Part shown: positions 1 through 9,896 of the stretch, piece by piece
Layout: every line of letters begins with the position of its first letter
Position numbering within the stretch: position 1 is the first letter of the stretch
Origin: REEB95 sp963810055
GTDB lineage: Bacteria; Pseudomonadota; Alphaproteobacteria; ATCC43930; CGMCC-115725
Direction: 5' to 3'
Assembly (NCBI GenBank): GCA_963810055.1
Contig: CAWEME010000001.1
Location: forward strand, 1-64,000
Length of the DNA stretch: 64,000 bases
Program-made: the position numbers and the translations under genes
The notes under the pieces: model-generated
The model's input: the letters and a program-made list of their open reading frames with translations, nothing else
Databases searched by the model: none
What the model was told of the DNA's origin: nothing

Positions 1-44
1 AGGAAGTCTTGGACTGGTTGCAGAAGCGTATCGACGCTCGATAG
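1..44 (+). CDS. C-terminal end of an unidentified protein (partial)
   Basis: An open frame enters from the left edge, with its first full codon at position 3. It encodes EVLDWLQKRIDAR and stops at TAG 42-44. The amphipathic, basic end resembles the last helix of alpha/beta hydrolase or dienelactone-hydrolase-like proteins, but 13 residues cannot identify a family. The rest of the gene lies outside the window. Confidence 0.4.
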   Translation, partial: EVLDWLQKRIDAR

Positions 45-396
45 GCATAAATCTCCCCCGGGATTTTGATCCTCGACCTGGCCGCTTTCCCGTGAAATAG
101 TGCCTATGGATTTTTTTCTGGAAAATCTACACACCTAATTTATATCTCGTCGATCTGGGTCTTTGACGTATAATGCCTGCATGGGTTTCTCAAAATAGTC
201 GCTTGCAAGGGTTGAACATTGCTACGCATGTGGGCAATGGTTCGGTTCCCATTCAAGACGACAATCGAATGGGTAGAATTTCGGGTACGGGTGTTGACGC
301 TGAAAAATTCCACGAACGACCCTCACGGGTTGGGTGAACAGGGGGAATCCGCCCCTGGCACCATCTCTTTTCTCCGATGACGGATGGCCGGATAGC
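45..396. other. Intergenic region with a possible -10 element
   Basis: This 352-base stretch is AT-richer than its surroundings and has no convincing gene. TATAAT at 169-174 is a perfect -10 hexamer, but no good -35 sits 17 bases upstream. A short inverted repeat pairs CCCATTC (248-254) with GAATGGG (267-273). The region probably holds the promoter of the downstream lipoprotein gene; this is inferred from position only. Confidence 0.35.
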
Positions 397-747
397 ATGA
401 AGAATGGACGGCACGCCGCGGCGGCGGCAATTCTGGCCTTGTTCCTGGCCGGCTGCTCCGGCGCCGACTTCATCCCGGCCAGCAACGCGCATTACCAGGC
501 GTGGGGCGATCTGGTCCAGGTCTTCGACAAGCCGCCGCCGGTCAATTACGTCCGCATCGGCATGCTCACGGTGCATGGCGGCTGGTCGGACAGCGAAGCC
601 GGGATGCTCGAGACGCTCAAATCGGCCGCCGCCCGGCAGGGCGCAAACGCCATCGTGCTGGTGGGCGGCCGCCAGATGGTGGGCCGCAACATGCTCGCCA
701 TGCCGGAATACGACATGTCGGCCGTGGCCATCCGCACCGTGCGCTAG
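397..747 (+). CDS. Small putative lipoprotein
   Basis: This 116-residue protein begins with a basic start, a hydrophobic stretch and the lipobox LAGC with Cys near residue 20, so it should be exported and lipid-anchored. The mature part ends in a compact domain containing GANAIVLVGG, reminiscent of small enterobacterial-type lipoproteins that bind no known cofactor. I chose ATG 397 rather than the in-frame ATG 334 because only 397 puts the signal peptide at the N-terminus. No strong ribosome site is visible. Function is unknown. It stands alone, 115 bases before the next gene. Confidence 0.65.
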   Translation: MKNGRHAAAAAILALFLAGCSGADFIPASNAHYQAWGDLVQVFDKPPPVNYVRIGMLTVHGGWSDSEAGMLETLKSAAARQGANAIVLVGGRQMVGRNMLAMPEYDMSAVAIRTVR

Positions 748-862
748 AGCGTCTCCCCGGTCCGGCAGCCTTAACAGTTTATTACCGGAGCCGGGCTAGA
801 CTTCCCTTATCGACCCGGCGGCTTGCTTCCTCGAGCCGCCGCGCTCGCAAAGGGAAAGGCGC

Positions 863-2134
863 ATGGCCGGACTGGCGCGGATATACCAAGAGCTGCGGAG
901 CGGCGACTGGCTCGGCCGCGCGCGCATCCTCGCCTATGCCCGGATCTTGTTCGCGATCGAAGCGGCGGTGTTCCTGTTCCTGATCGCCGGAACGCATGGC
1001 TGGATCGTCAAGCTCGATCATCCGCTGACCACGGATTTCGCCAGCTTCTACGCCGCTGGATCTCTCGCCGATGCGAGCCAGCCGGCGCTCGCCTACGACC
1101 AGGCGGCGCATTTCGCCGCCGAACAGCACGCGACCGAACCCGGCATCGCCTATCAGTTCTTCTATTATCCGCCGGTCTTCCTGCTGATTTGCGCGGCGCT
1201 GGCGCGGCTCCCCTATCTCATCGCCTTCGCCGTCTTCGAGGGGCTGAGCCTCGCGCTCTATCTCGCGGTAACGCGCCGCATCCTGGAGGAGAAGCTTTCC
1301 GCCGCGCTGGTGCCGATGCTGGCGTTTCCGGCGGTGTTCTGGACCATGGGCCTCGGCCAGAACGCGCTGCTGACCGCCAGCCTGTTCGGCGCCGGATTGC
1401 TCACCGTCGACCGCCGGCCGGGCTGGGCCGGGATGTTCTTCGGCGCGCTTTGCTACAAGCCGCATCTGGCGTTGCTGGTTCCGGTGGCGCTGGCCGCCGG
1501 GCGGCATTGGCGGGCTTTCGCCGCTTCATCCGCCACGGTCGCGACGCTGGCAGCCGCCTCGGCCGCGCTCTTCGGCTGGGAAACCTGGCAGGCCTATCTG
1601 GGCGTGGCCTTGGATTCGCATGCCACCTATGAGTTCGGCCGGATCAATCTCGCCGGCATGATCAGCCCTTTCGCCGCCGCGCGTCTGCTGGGATTCGGCC
1701 TGGGCGCCGCCTATGCCGTCCAGGGCGTGGCCACGGCGGCGGCGGCGGCGCTGGTCGGCGCAATCTGGCGGCGCGATCCCGGCTTCGAGCTGCGCGGCGC
1801 GGCGCTGGCGGCGGCGACGCTGGTCGCCGTGCCGGTGGTTCTGCTCTACGATTTCATGCTGGCGGCGGTCGCGGCGGCTTTCCTCATCCGCGCGGCGCGC
1901 CGGACCGGTTTCCTGCCGTGGGAAAAAGCCGGGCTCGCGCTGGTCTTCGCCGTTCCGCTGCTGACGCTCGGCATCGGGCAGGGGTGGCACGTGCCGGTGG
2001 GACCGCTCGCCAGCCTGCTGCTGCTGGCGATGATCGTGGCGCGATCCTACCGGGCCGAAGCCGGCGAGGATCGGGCGCTCAGTCGAGCAGAACCTGGATA
2101 TCCTCGCCCTTCATCTGCACCTTATAGGTCTTGA
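863..2134 (+). CDS. GT87/DUF2029-type membrane glycosyltransferase
   Basis: This 423-residue protein has about ten hydrophobic segments, starting near residue 26. It fits the glycosyltransferase family 87 (DUF2029) group: polyprenyl-phosphate-sugar-dependent enzymes of the GT-C fold, related to alpha-mannosyltransferases. The early loop with DFASFYAAG after the first membrane segment is typical of that group, where an acidic residue serves in catalysis. The sugar and acceptor cannot be read from the sequence. Its last 56 bases overlap the oppositely oriented Rieske gene. The extreme C-terminus is hydrophilic and may be less constrained. Confidence 0.75.
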   Translation: MAGLARIYQELRSGDWLGRARILAYARILFAIEAAVFLFLIAGTHGWIVKLDHPLTTDFASFYAAGSLADASQPALAYDQAAHFAAEQHATEPGIAYQFFYYPPVFLLICAALARLPYLIAFAVFEGLSLALYLAVTRRILEEKLSAALVPMLAFPAVFWTMGLGQNALLTASLFGAGLLTVDRRPGWAGMFFGALCYKPHLALLVPVALAAGRHWRAFAASSATVATLAAASAALFGWETWQAYLGVALDSHATYEFGRINLAGMISPFAAARLLGFGLGAAYAVQGVATAAAAALVGAIWRRDPGFELRGAALAAATLVAVPVVLLYDFMLAAVAAAFLIRAARRTGFLPWEKAGLALVFAVPLLTLGIGQGWHVPVGPLASLLLLAMIVARSYRAEAGEDRALSRAEPGYPRPSSAPYRS

Positions 2135-2393
2135 GGTCGTCGCTGACCGGCGGGCCTTGCCCCTTGCCGGTCTTGACCTCGAAGCGCCCGCCATGCAGCG
2201 GACATTCGATGAACTCGCCGTCGAGCCAGCCCTGGCTCAGCAGGGCGAAGGCGTGGGTGCAGAGATTGTCGGTGGCGTAGATCGCGCCGTCGATGTTGTA
2301 GAGCGCGATCTCGCGCTCGCCCAGCTTCACGCCCACCACGTCGCCCGGCTTGACGGCGTCCAGCTTGGCGACTGTCACCCAGGTTCCGGCCAT
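2079..2393 (-). CDS. Rieske-type [2Fe-2S] ferredoxin
   Basis: This 104-residue protein is a single Rieske domain. The cluster ligands are visible as CTH near residue 44 and CPLH near residue 64, followed by GGRF, which is the spacing of bacterial ring-hydroxylating dioxygenase ferredoxins and NirD-like proteins. It would pass single electrons to an oxygenase or another redox partner in the cytoplasm. No oxygenase or reductase gene is next to it, so the partner is unknown. A RAM-domain gene starts 22 bases upstream on the same strand and may be co-transcribed. The 3' end overlaps the GT87 gene tail to tail. Confidence 0.85.
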   Translation of the reverse strand: MAGTWVTVAKLDAVKPGDVVGVKLGEREIALYNIDGAIYATDNLCTHAFALLSQGWLDGEFIECPLHGGRFEVKTGKGQGPPVSDDLKTYKVQMKGEDIQVLLD

Positions 2394-2414
2394 GCCTGAT
2401 TCTCCCGCGCCCGA

Positions 2415-2672
2415 TCAGGAAGATTTGTCGAGGGAGAAGGCCTTGTAGGCCACGGTGGTGAAGGTGTCCTTCACCCCTTGCAGCCGTTGCAGACGCTCGA
2501 TGACGAAATGGCCGATATCCGCGTCGTCGGCGAGATAGCACTTCATCAACAGATCGTATTGGCCCGAAACCGAGAACACCTCGGAGACCTCGGGCACGGT
2601 TTCGACCGCTTCCTCGGCGACCTTGTAGGCCTGGCCGAGATCGCATTTGACGCTGACGAAGATGGCTTTCAT
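2415..2672 (-). CDS. Stand-alone Lrp/AsnC-type RAM domain protein
   Basis: This 85-residue protein consists only of the ligand-binding RAM (ACT-like) domain of Lrp/AsnC regulators. The pattern VPEVSEVFSVSGQYDLLMK, with the glycine-containing turn before the third strand, is typical. There is no helix-turn-helix, so it cannot bind DNA like Lrp. Such stand-alone RAM proteins form oligomers and bind small ligands such as amino acids; their roles are mostly unknown. It lies between the helicase and the Rieske ferredoxin, all on the same strand with short gaps of about 22 bases, which suggests one transcript. Confidence 0.8.
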   Translation of the reverse strand: MKAIFVSVKCDLGQAYKVAEEAVETVPEVSEVFSVSGQYDLLMKCYLADDADIGHFVIERLQRLQGVKDTFTTVAYKAFSLDKSS

Positions 2673-2694
2673 CGGCGCTCCCCTGTGCTGCCGG

Positions 2695-4200
<1,506 letters not shown>

Positions 4201-4344
4201 CGAACGAATTGCGTCTTTCTGTGGTCGTCGTTGTTGGGAGATGTCTCTTAATTGGGGTTATAACACGGAAAGTCAAATTATTTCTCGGTTTTGGCCGATT
4301 CCGCCCGGACTTGTTGCCCAATAAACACGGGCTTAGGCTGGGTC

Positions 4345-5043
4345 ATGGCCGAAAAAACCCCGCTGGTGCTGCTGCCCGGCCTGCTCTGCGACCGGGAGCT
4401 GTGGCAGAGCCAAATGGAGGCTTTGGGCGATATCGCGTCGCCCTGGGTGGCGGATCTGATGCTCGATGACAGTTTGGCGTCGATGGCGCGGCGAGTCCTG
4501 GCGACGGCGCCGCGCGAATTCGCGCTCGCCGGATTGTCCATGGGGGGATATTGCGCGTTCGAGATTTTGCGCCAAGCCCCGGCGCGGGTCAGACGCCTGG
4601 CGCTGCTCGACACCAGCGCGCGCGCGGATACGCCCGAGCAGTCTTCGCGCCGCCGCTTCCTGATCGAATTGGCCGAGAAGGGAGATTTCAAGGGCGTGAC
4701 GCCGCGGCTCCTGCCGCTGTTCCTGCATCCCGACCGTTTGAAGGATTCCGAATTGACCGGCCGCGTCACGGCGATGACGCACCGCGTCGGCAAGGAGGCG
4801 TTCCTGCGCCAGCAGAAGGCGATCATCGGGCGGATCGACAGCCGCGCCTTTCTGCCGCGGATATCCTGCCCGACGCTGGTGCTGTGCGGGCGTCAGGACC
4901 AGCTCACGCCGGTCGCGCTGCATGAGGAAATGGCGGCGCTCATCCCGGGCGCGTTGCTCGAAACCGTCGAGGCGTGCGGCCATCTCTCGACCATGGAGCG
5001 GCCCGAGGCGGTCAACGCCGCGCTCCGGAGCTGGCTCGCCTGA
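4345..5043 (+). CDS. Alpha/beta hydrolase
   Basis: This 232-residue protein has the alpha/beta-hydrolase fold. LLPGLLCDRELW forms the oxyanion loop, GLSMGG holds the nucleophile Ser near residue 65, GRQDQLTP carries the likely acidic residue, and CGHLSTMERP the catalytic His. No signal peptide is present, so it acts in the cytoplasm. The substrate is unknown; esters, thioesters or lactones are all possible. I start at ATG 4345 because this places the first beta strand directly at the N-terminus; the in-frame ATG 4291 would add 18 unlike residues. Its 3' end overlaps the presumed end of the substrate-binding pseudogene on the other strand. Confidence 0.8.
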   Translation: MAEKTPLVLLPGLLCDRELWQSQMEALGDIASPWVADLMLDDSLASMARRVLATAPREFALAGLSMGGYCAFEILRQAPARVRRLALLDTSARADTPEQSSRRRFLIELAEKGDFKGVTPRLLPLFLHPDRLKDSELTGRVTAMTHRVGKEAFLRQQKAIIGRIDSRAFLPRISCPTLVLCGRQDQLTPVALHEEMAALIPGALLETVEACGHLSTMERPEAVNAALRSWLA

Positions 5044-5757
5044 GCATGCGCTTGAGGCGCCGTGACCGCCTCGTCGATGAAGCTCAGATCGGTGTATTGC
5101 CTGACGTCGAGCGTCTGTTTCAGGAATCCCAACTGCACTTGCGTCGTCATGTCGTTGTTGCATGGCGTCGAGATTGGGACGGGCGTCGGGCGAGCGGTAG
5201 AAATCATCCTTGGTGTAGAGATATTGCAGCCGTTCGACCGGCTGTTTCGACAGGCGCGCGACGATGGCGATGGCATCCTGCCGGTTCGCCGGGTCGAGGA
5301 ACCAGCGCACGCCCACCAGCATGTCCTCGAAGAAGTCGTAGAGCACGGCGCGGTTCTTCTCGAGGAAATCCTTGCGCGCGGCCAGCACGATCATCTGCGA
5401 TTGGCCGACGCCGTCCTTCATGCGGGCCAGGACATGCGCGTTCCGTTCGAGAGCGGGGTCGTAGATGAAAGGCGGCGTGAGCGAAACCATGTCCACCTTG
5501 CGCTCCAGCAGCATGGCGTTCATGTTGGGGAAGGCGGACTCGATGATGGTGACGTCGCGCTTGTCCTCGAGGCCGTGCTTGCGCAACAGCACGCGCAGCG
5601 CCACGTCGAGCGAGCCGCCGATGGCGTTGGTCGCCAGCACCTTGCCCTTCAAATCCTCGACTTGATGCCGCTGACGTGGAGCACCGGGACGGGCTCGGCG
5701 ATGACGGAACGCGTCTCGAAGCTTCCGCGACGACGCGCAGATCGAGCCCCGCCTTCT
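5012..5757 (-). pseudogene. Decayed NMT1/SsuA-type ABC substrate-binding gene
   Basis: The minus strand encodes a broken relative of the two substrate-binding proteins at 60.9-63.1 kb. Matching blocks include VEDLKGKVLATNAIGG, PNLDAMQ, and LGFLKQTLDVRQYTDLSF followed by IDEAV. The frame changes at least three times: near 5665 and 5715 at the upstream side, and near 5155. A further +1 near 5060 would restore a stop at 5012-5014. The first 100 or so residues, including signal peptide and first lobe, are missing; homology ends where the 28-bp repeats begin. Some breaks could be sequencing indels, but the 5' loss cannot, so this is called a pseudogene. Confidence 0.8.
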
Positions 5758-5760
5758 ACA

Positions 5761-5844
5761 CCCCGGCGGCGGAGCCGCCTTACACATCCCCCGGCGGCGG
5801 AGCCGCCTTACACATCCCCCGGCGGCGGAGCCGCCTTACACATC
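5761..5844. repeat. Three exact 28-bp tandem repeats at the parE 3' end
   Basis: Three identical 28-base units occupy 5761-5788, 5789-5816 and 5817-5844. Each contains GGCGGC, a 3-base spacer and GCCGCC, which can form a short GC-rich hairpin. On the minus strand each unit also carries the bases of the parE end (GATGTGTAA), and the stop codon of parE at 5836-5838 lies in the unit nearest the gene. The units are contiguous with no spacers, so this is not a CRISPR array. They may act as a weak terminator or mRNA 3'-end stabiliser for parE. Slippage expansion is a simple origin. Confidence 0.9.
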
Positions 5845-7878
5845 AAGGTCGCGCGCGAACTTGGCCTTTTCCTGGATGAAGGCGTAACGCAGCTCGGGCT
5901 TGCGGCCCATCAGGCTCTCGACCAGCTTGACCGTGTGCTTGTAGAGCTTCTCGCCCTTGGGCGGCAGGGTCACGCGCAACAGCGTGCGCTGGCGCGGGTC
6001 CATGGTGGTTTCCTTCAGATAGCGCGGCGGCATCTCGCCCAGCCCCTTGAAGCGGCTGATCTCGACCTTGCCCTTGGCGAACAGCGTCTTGAGCAGTTTT
6101 TCCTTGTGCGCGTCATCGCGGGCATAGGCGGTGGTTTCGCCCTGGCTGAGGCGGTAGAGCGGCGGCACGGCGAGATAGAGCCGGCCCGACTGCACCAGCT
6201 CCGGCGTCTCGCGGAAGAAGAAGGTCATCAGCAACGAGGCGATATGCGCGCCGTCCACGTCGGCGTCGGTCATGATGATGACGCGCTCGTAGCGCAGCTT
6301 GTCCGGCTGGTAACGCTCGCCGGTGCCGCAGCCCAGCGCCAGCATCAGGTCGGACAGTTCCTGGTTGGCGCGCAGCTTGTCGCTCGAGGCCGAGGCGACG
6401 TTGAGGATCTTGCCGCGCAACGGCAGGATCGCCTGGGTTTCGCGCTCGCGCGCCATCTTGGCCGAGCCGCCGGCGCTGTCGCCCTCGACGATGAAGACCT
6501 CGGTGCCTTCGGCGTTCGACCGCGAGCAATCGGCGAGCTTGCCGGGAAGCCGGAGCTTGCGCGTGGCGGATTTGCGGTCGAGCTCCTTTTCCTGGCGGCG
6601 GCGCAGCCGGTCCTCGGCGCGCTCGATGACGGTTTCGAGGAGCGCGCGGGCGCCGGGCGGATCCTCGGACAGCCAGTGGTCGAAGCGGTCCTTGAGCGCG
6701 TTCTCGACCAGGCGCTGCGCCTCGGGCGAGGCCAGGCGGTCCTTGGTCTGGCCCTGGAATTGCGGATTGCGCAGGAACAGCGACAGGATCGCCACCGCGC
6801 CGTTGACCGCGTCCTCGGCCGTAATCTGCGCCGCCCGGCGGTTGTTGGAAAGCTCGCCATAGGACTTGAGGCTGCGGGTCAGCGCCGAACGCAGCCCTTG
6901 CTCGTGGCTGCCGCCTTCGGGCGTGGGCACGGTGTTGCAGTAGGAGGAACTCAAACCCTCCTGGTCCGCGGGCCAGGCGATCGCCCATTCGACGCGGCCT
7001 TCGCCGTTGAACTTGGCCTCGCCGGCGAAGGCGCGGGTGGTGACGGTGTCGCGCTTCTCCAGGACCGAGGCGAGGTAATCCGACAATCCGCCGGGGAAAT
7101 GGAGCTTCTCTTCCTGCGGCACGTCCTCGGGGCGGGCGATCTTGGGATCGCACCACCAGCGGATCTCGACGCCGCGGAAGAGATAGGCCTTGGAACGCGC
7201 CAGGCGATAGACCAGGGCCGGCTTGAAATGCGGCTTCGGCCCGAAAATCTCGGGATCGGGATGGAAGCGCACGATGGTGCCGCGCCGGTTCGAAGCGGCG
7301 CCTGTGGATTTGAGCTTGGTCTTGGGCTTGCCGCGGCTGTATTCCTGGACCCAGACTTTCTTGTCGCGCGCCACCTCGACGGTGAGGTGGTCCGACAGCG
7401 CGTTCACCACGGAAATGCCGACGCCGTGCAAGCCGCCCGAGGTCTTGTAGGCGTCGCCGCCGAATTTGCCGCCGGAATGCAGCATGGTGAAGATGACCTC
7501 GAGCGCCGATTTGTTGCGGAACTTGGGATGGGGATCGACCGGAATGCCGCGGCCGTTGTCGCCGACCGAACAGCTGCCGTCGGCGTAAAGCTCGATCTCG
7601 ATGCGGCTGGCATGTCCCGCCACCGCCTCGTCCATGGCGTTGTCGAGCGCCTCGGCCACCAGATGATGCATGGCGCGTTCGTCGGTGCCGCCGATATACA
7701 TGCCCGGCCGGCGCCGCACCGGCTCCAGGCCCTCGAGCACCTCGATGTCCTTGGCGGAATAGCCCGCGCCCTTGGCCGGGCGCTTCTGGCCGTCGCCGAA
7801 CAAATCGGGCGTCGCCGCGGCCGGATGCGGCGCGGTTTTTTTCGGTTTCGGCTTGGGCTTGCTTCTATTGCGGGCCAC
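5836..7878 (-). CDS. parE: DNA topoisomerase IV subunit B
   Basis: This 680-residue ATPase subunit pairs with ParC (not in the window) to unlink daughter chromosomes. The GHKL ATPase domain shows RPGMYIG, EALDNAMDEA, DNGRGIPVD and GLHGVGISVVNAL. The TOPRIM region shows EVFIVEGDSAGGSAK and DADVDGAHI, and the C-terminus has RFKGLGEM. The length fits ParE rather than the longer GyrB. A Lys/Pro-rich 25-residue lead precedes the ATPase fold. The start codon is GTG with no strong Shine-Dalgarno. The stop codon lies inside a 28-bp tandem repeat. Confidence 0.95.
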   Translation of the reverse strand: MARNRSKPKPKPKKTAPHPAAATPDLFGDGQKRPAKGAGYSAKDIEVLEGLEPVRRRPGMYIGGTDERAMHHLVAEALDNAMDEAVAGHASRIEIELYADGSCSVGDNGRGIPVDPHPKFRNKSALEVIFTMLHSGGKFGGDAYKTSGGLHGVGISVVNALSDHLTVEVARDKKVWVQEYSRGKPKTKLKSTGAASNRRGTIVRFHPDPEIFGPKPHFKPALVYRLARSKAYLFRGVEIRWWCDPKIARPEDVPQEEKLHFPGGLSDYLASVLEKRDTVTTRAFAGEAKFNGEGRVEWAIAWPADQEGLSSSYCNTVPTPEGGSHEQGLRSALTRSLKSYGELSNNRRAAQITAEDAVNGAVAILSLFLRNPQFQGQTKDRLASPEAQRLVENALKDRFDHWLSEDPPGARALLETVIERAEDRLRRRQEKELDRKSATRKLRLPGKLADCSRSNAEGTEVFIVEGDSAGGSAKMARERETQAILPLRGKILNVASASSDKLRANQELSDLMLALGCGTGERYQPDKLRYERVIIMTDADVDGAHIASLLMTFFFRETPELVQSGRLYLAVPPLYRLSQGETTAYARDDAHKEKLLKTLFAKGKVEISRFKGLGEMPPRYLKETTMDPRQRTLLRVTLPPKGEKLYKHTVKLVESLMGRKPELRYAFIQEKAKFARDLDV

Positions 7879-7981
7879 GGTCGTACTTATGACTTACTTA
7901 TGACTGGATCGCCACCGCGGTAAGTGGTCGAATCGGTTCCGAATACAACATCCGGCGGGCGCCGGCGCAAGAGGAGACTCG

Positions 7982-8383
7982 ATGAGCGAGGGCGAAAAAA
8001 CCGAATCATCGCCGCGGCGCGAACCGGCATTGCGCGCCATCGCCATGCCGGCGGATTCGAACGCGCGCGGCGACATCTTCGGCGGCTGGCTGTTGTCGCA
8101 GATGGATTTGGCGGGCGGCGCCACGGCGATGCGGCGCGCCAAAGGCCGCGTCGCCACCGTGGCCATCGCCTCGATGAGCTTCCACAGCCCGGTCTTCATC
8201 GGCGACGAAGTGAGCTGCTACACCGAGGTGGTCAAGACCGGGCACACCTCGATGACGGTGAAGATCGAGAGCTGGGCGCGCCGCTTCGCCAGCGAGGAGA
8301 TCGTCAAGGTGACCGCGGGGATCTTCACCTATGTCGCGATCGACGCCGAGCGCAAGAAGCGCCCGGTGCCGCCCGAGAAATAG
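7982..8383 (+). CDS. yciA: Acyl-CoA thioesterase, YciA family
   Basis: This 133-residue hotdog-fold thioesterase hydrolyses acyl-CoA to free acid and CoA. Recognisable blocks are MPADSNARGDIFGGWLLSQMD, containing the Asn/Asp active-site region, and FHSPVFIGDEVSCY before the core helix-strand part. YciA-type enzymes are broad, cytoplasmic, and thought to buffer the acyl-CoA pool. ATG 7982 follows GAGGAGAC, a good ribosome site. The 3' end overlaps the MFS gene on the other strand by 59 bases. Confidence 0.9.
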   Translation: MSEGEKTESSPRREPALRAIAMPADSNARGDIFGGWLLSQMDLAGGATAMRRAKGRVATVAIASMSFHSPVFIGDEVSCYTEVVKTGHTSMTVKIESWARRFASEEIVKVTAGIFTYVAIDAERKKRPVPPEK

Positions 8384-9716
8384 CCCCGAGCCGGCGGGTG
8401 AGGTACTTGCCGTAGACCCGGCCCATGCCGAGGATGGCGAGGGTCGAACAGACCGGCGCCAGCGCGCCCAGCAGGAACAACGTGCCGTAGGGCATGTGCG
8501 CGGCGAGCAGGAAGCCGGCGATGAGCGGACCGAGAATGGCGCCGAAGCGGCCGATGCCGAGCGCCCAGCCGACGCCGGTGGAGCGCATGGCGGTGGGATA
8601 GAAGATCGCCGCCAGCGCGTTGGCGCTGTTCTGGCCGCCGACGATGCAGAATCCGGCGCCGCAGGTGAGCGCCATGAGCGCCGCCGCCGAGCCGGTCGAC
8701 ACGCCGATCAGCGCCACGAACAGGATGCCGCAAAAGAACAGCACCGGGATCACCCGGTAGGCGCCCACCTTGTCGATCGGCCAGCCGATCAACAGCGAGC
8801 CGAGCACGCCGCCGACCTGGAACAGCGTGCCGATGATGACGGCGGTGCGGACGTCGATGCCGACGTCGTGCGCCATGGTCGGAATCCAATTCTGCAGGAA
8901 GAATATCGACAACAGGTTGGTGAAGAACATGATCCACAACATGATCGTGCCGAAGCTGCGGCCCTGGCGGAAGAGATGCGCCACCGGCACGCCATGGGCG
9001 TGGGCCTCGTCGACGTCGTAACGCATCCCGGATGACGGGCGGAAAGCGCGATCGATGCGCTGCAACAGCTTGCCGATGCGCGAGCCCTCGGCGTCGGTGA
9101 CGACCAGGAAACGGATCGATTCCGGCAGCCAGATGAGCTGAACCGGAATCAGCAGCAAAGGCAGGATTCCGCCGACATACCACACCGCGCGCCAGCCATA
9201 AATCGGGATCAGGCTGGCCGCGACCGCGCCGCCGAAGGCGGCGCCGAGCGAAAAGCCGGTGAACATGATCATGACGATGGTGGCGCGCCGGCGCAGCGGG
9301 GAGTACTCGGCGGTGAGCGCGATGCCGTTGGGCATGGCGCCGCCCAGGCCCAGCCCGGCGAGGAAGCGCCAGATCAGGAGTTCTTGTAGCCCGGTCGAGG
9401 TCGTGGCCACCAGGGTGAGGACGCCGAACACGGCGGTGCAGACGATGATCACGGTGCGCCGCCCGAACTTGTCGGCCACGACGCCGAAGGACAGCGCGCC
9501 GATCAGCAATCCCACCAGGCTGGCGACGAACAGCGGCCCCAGCTCGGGCCGCGTCAGGTGCAGCTCCTGCGCGATCGAAGGCGCGACGAAGGCGATGGAT
9601 TGCGTGTCGTAGCCGTCGAGAAAGACGGTGATGGCGCACAGCGCCGCGACCAGATACTGGAAGCCGCCGACCGCGCGCCGGTCGATGAGCGTGGTGATGT
9701 TGACGGTTTCGGCCAT
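8325..9716 (-). CDS. MFS transporter, aromatic acid:H+ symporter type
   Basis: This 463-residue protein has twelve predicted membrane segments. DGYDTQ in the first segment and ADKFGRR in the loop between segments 2 and 3 are signatures of the AAHS branch (PcaK, BenK, MhpT). PLRRRAT in the loop after segment 4 also fits. Family knowledge suggests proton-driven uptake of an aromatic acid such as benzoate or protocatechuate; no catabolic genes lie nearby to say which. ATG 9716 follows GGGAGGGAAT. The last 20 or so residues are basic, unlike the family, and overlap yciA. Confidence 0.88.
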   Translation of the reverse strand: MAETVNITTLIDRRAVGGFQYLVAALCAITVFLDGYDTQSIAFVAPSIAQELHLTRPELGPLFVASLVGLLIGALSFGVVADKFGRRTVIIVCTAVFGVLTLVATTSTGLQELLIWRFLAGLGLGGAMPNGIALTAEYSPLRRRATIVMIMFTGFSLGAAFGGAVAASLIPIYGWRAVWYVGGILPLLLIPVQLIWLPESIRFLVVTDAEGSRIGKLLQRIDRAFRPSSGMRYDVDEAHAHGVPVAHLFRQGRSFGTIMLWIMFFTNLLSIFFLQNWIPTMAHDVGIDVRTAVIIGTLFQVGGVLGSLLIGWPIDKVGAYRVIPVLFFCGILFVALIGVSTGSAAALMALTCGAGFCIVGGQNSANALAAIFYPTAMRSTGVGWALGIGRFGAILGPLIAGFLLAAHMPYGTLFLLGALAPVCSTLAILGMGRVYGKYLTRRLGAISRAAPGASCARRRSRHR

Positions 9717-9842
9717 GATTCCCTCCCGTTGATCCGCTTTATCCGCATTGGCGGTTGTTTTGCGCCCATCTTGAGCGCTGGGCCGGGCTTTATCAAGATT
9801 CGCGGTTTCGGAGTTCCGGAGCGCCCGTGCCCGCGGCCAAAG

Positions 9843-9871
9843 AAAAACCCCCGCCGGGAATCCGGCGGGGG
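9843..9871 (-). terminator. Rho-independent terminator of glnBA
   Basis: CCCCCGCCGG (9848-9857) and CCGGCGGGGG (9862-9871) form a perfect 10-bp stem with loop GAAT. Read on the minus strand, the stem is followed by TTTTT at 9847-9843. It lies 26 bases after the glnA stop codon and should end glnB-glnA transcripts. Confidence 0.93.
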
Positions 9872-9896
9872 CTGGGGAGTGGAGACCCTTGTCCGT

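Noticed and set aside
222..576. Two overlapping minus-strand frames near the left end
   Set aside because: No homology, no ribosome site, and they overlap the lipoprotein gene, which has a clear signal peptide.
5761..5844. CRISPR array
   Set aside because: The 28-base units are directly contiguous with no spacers, number only three, and no cas gene is near.
5062..7923. A 953-codon plus-strand frame opposite parE and the pseudogene
   Set aside because: parE is intact on the other strand with all motifs; the plus frame has only Arg/Gly/Ala-rich sequence.
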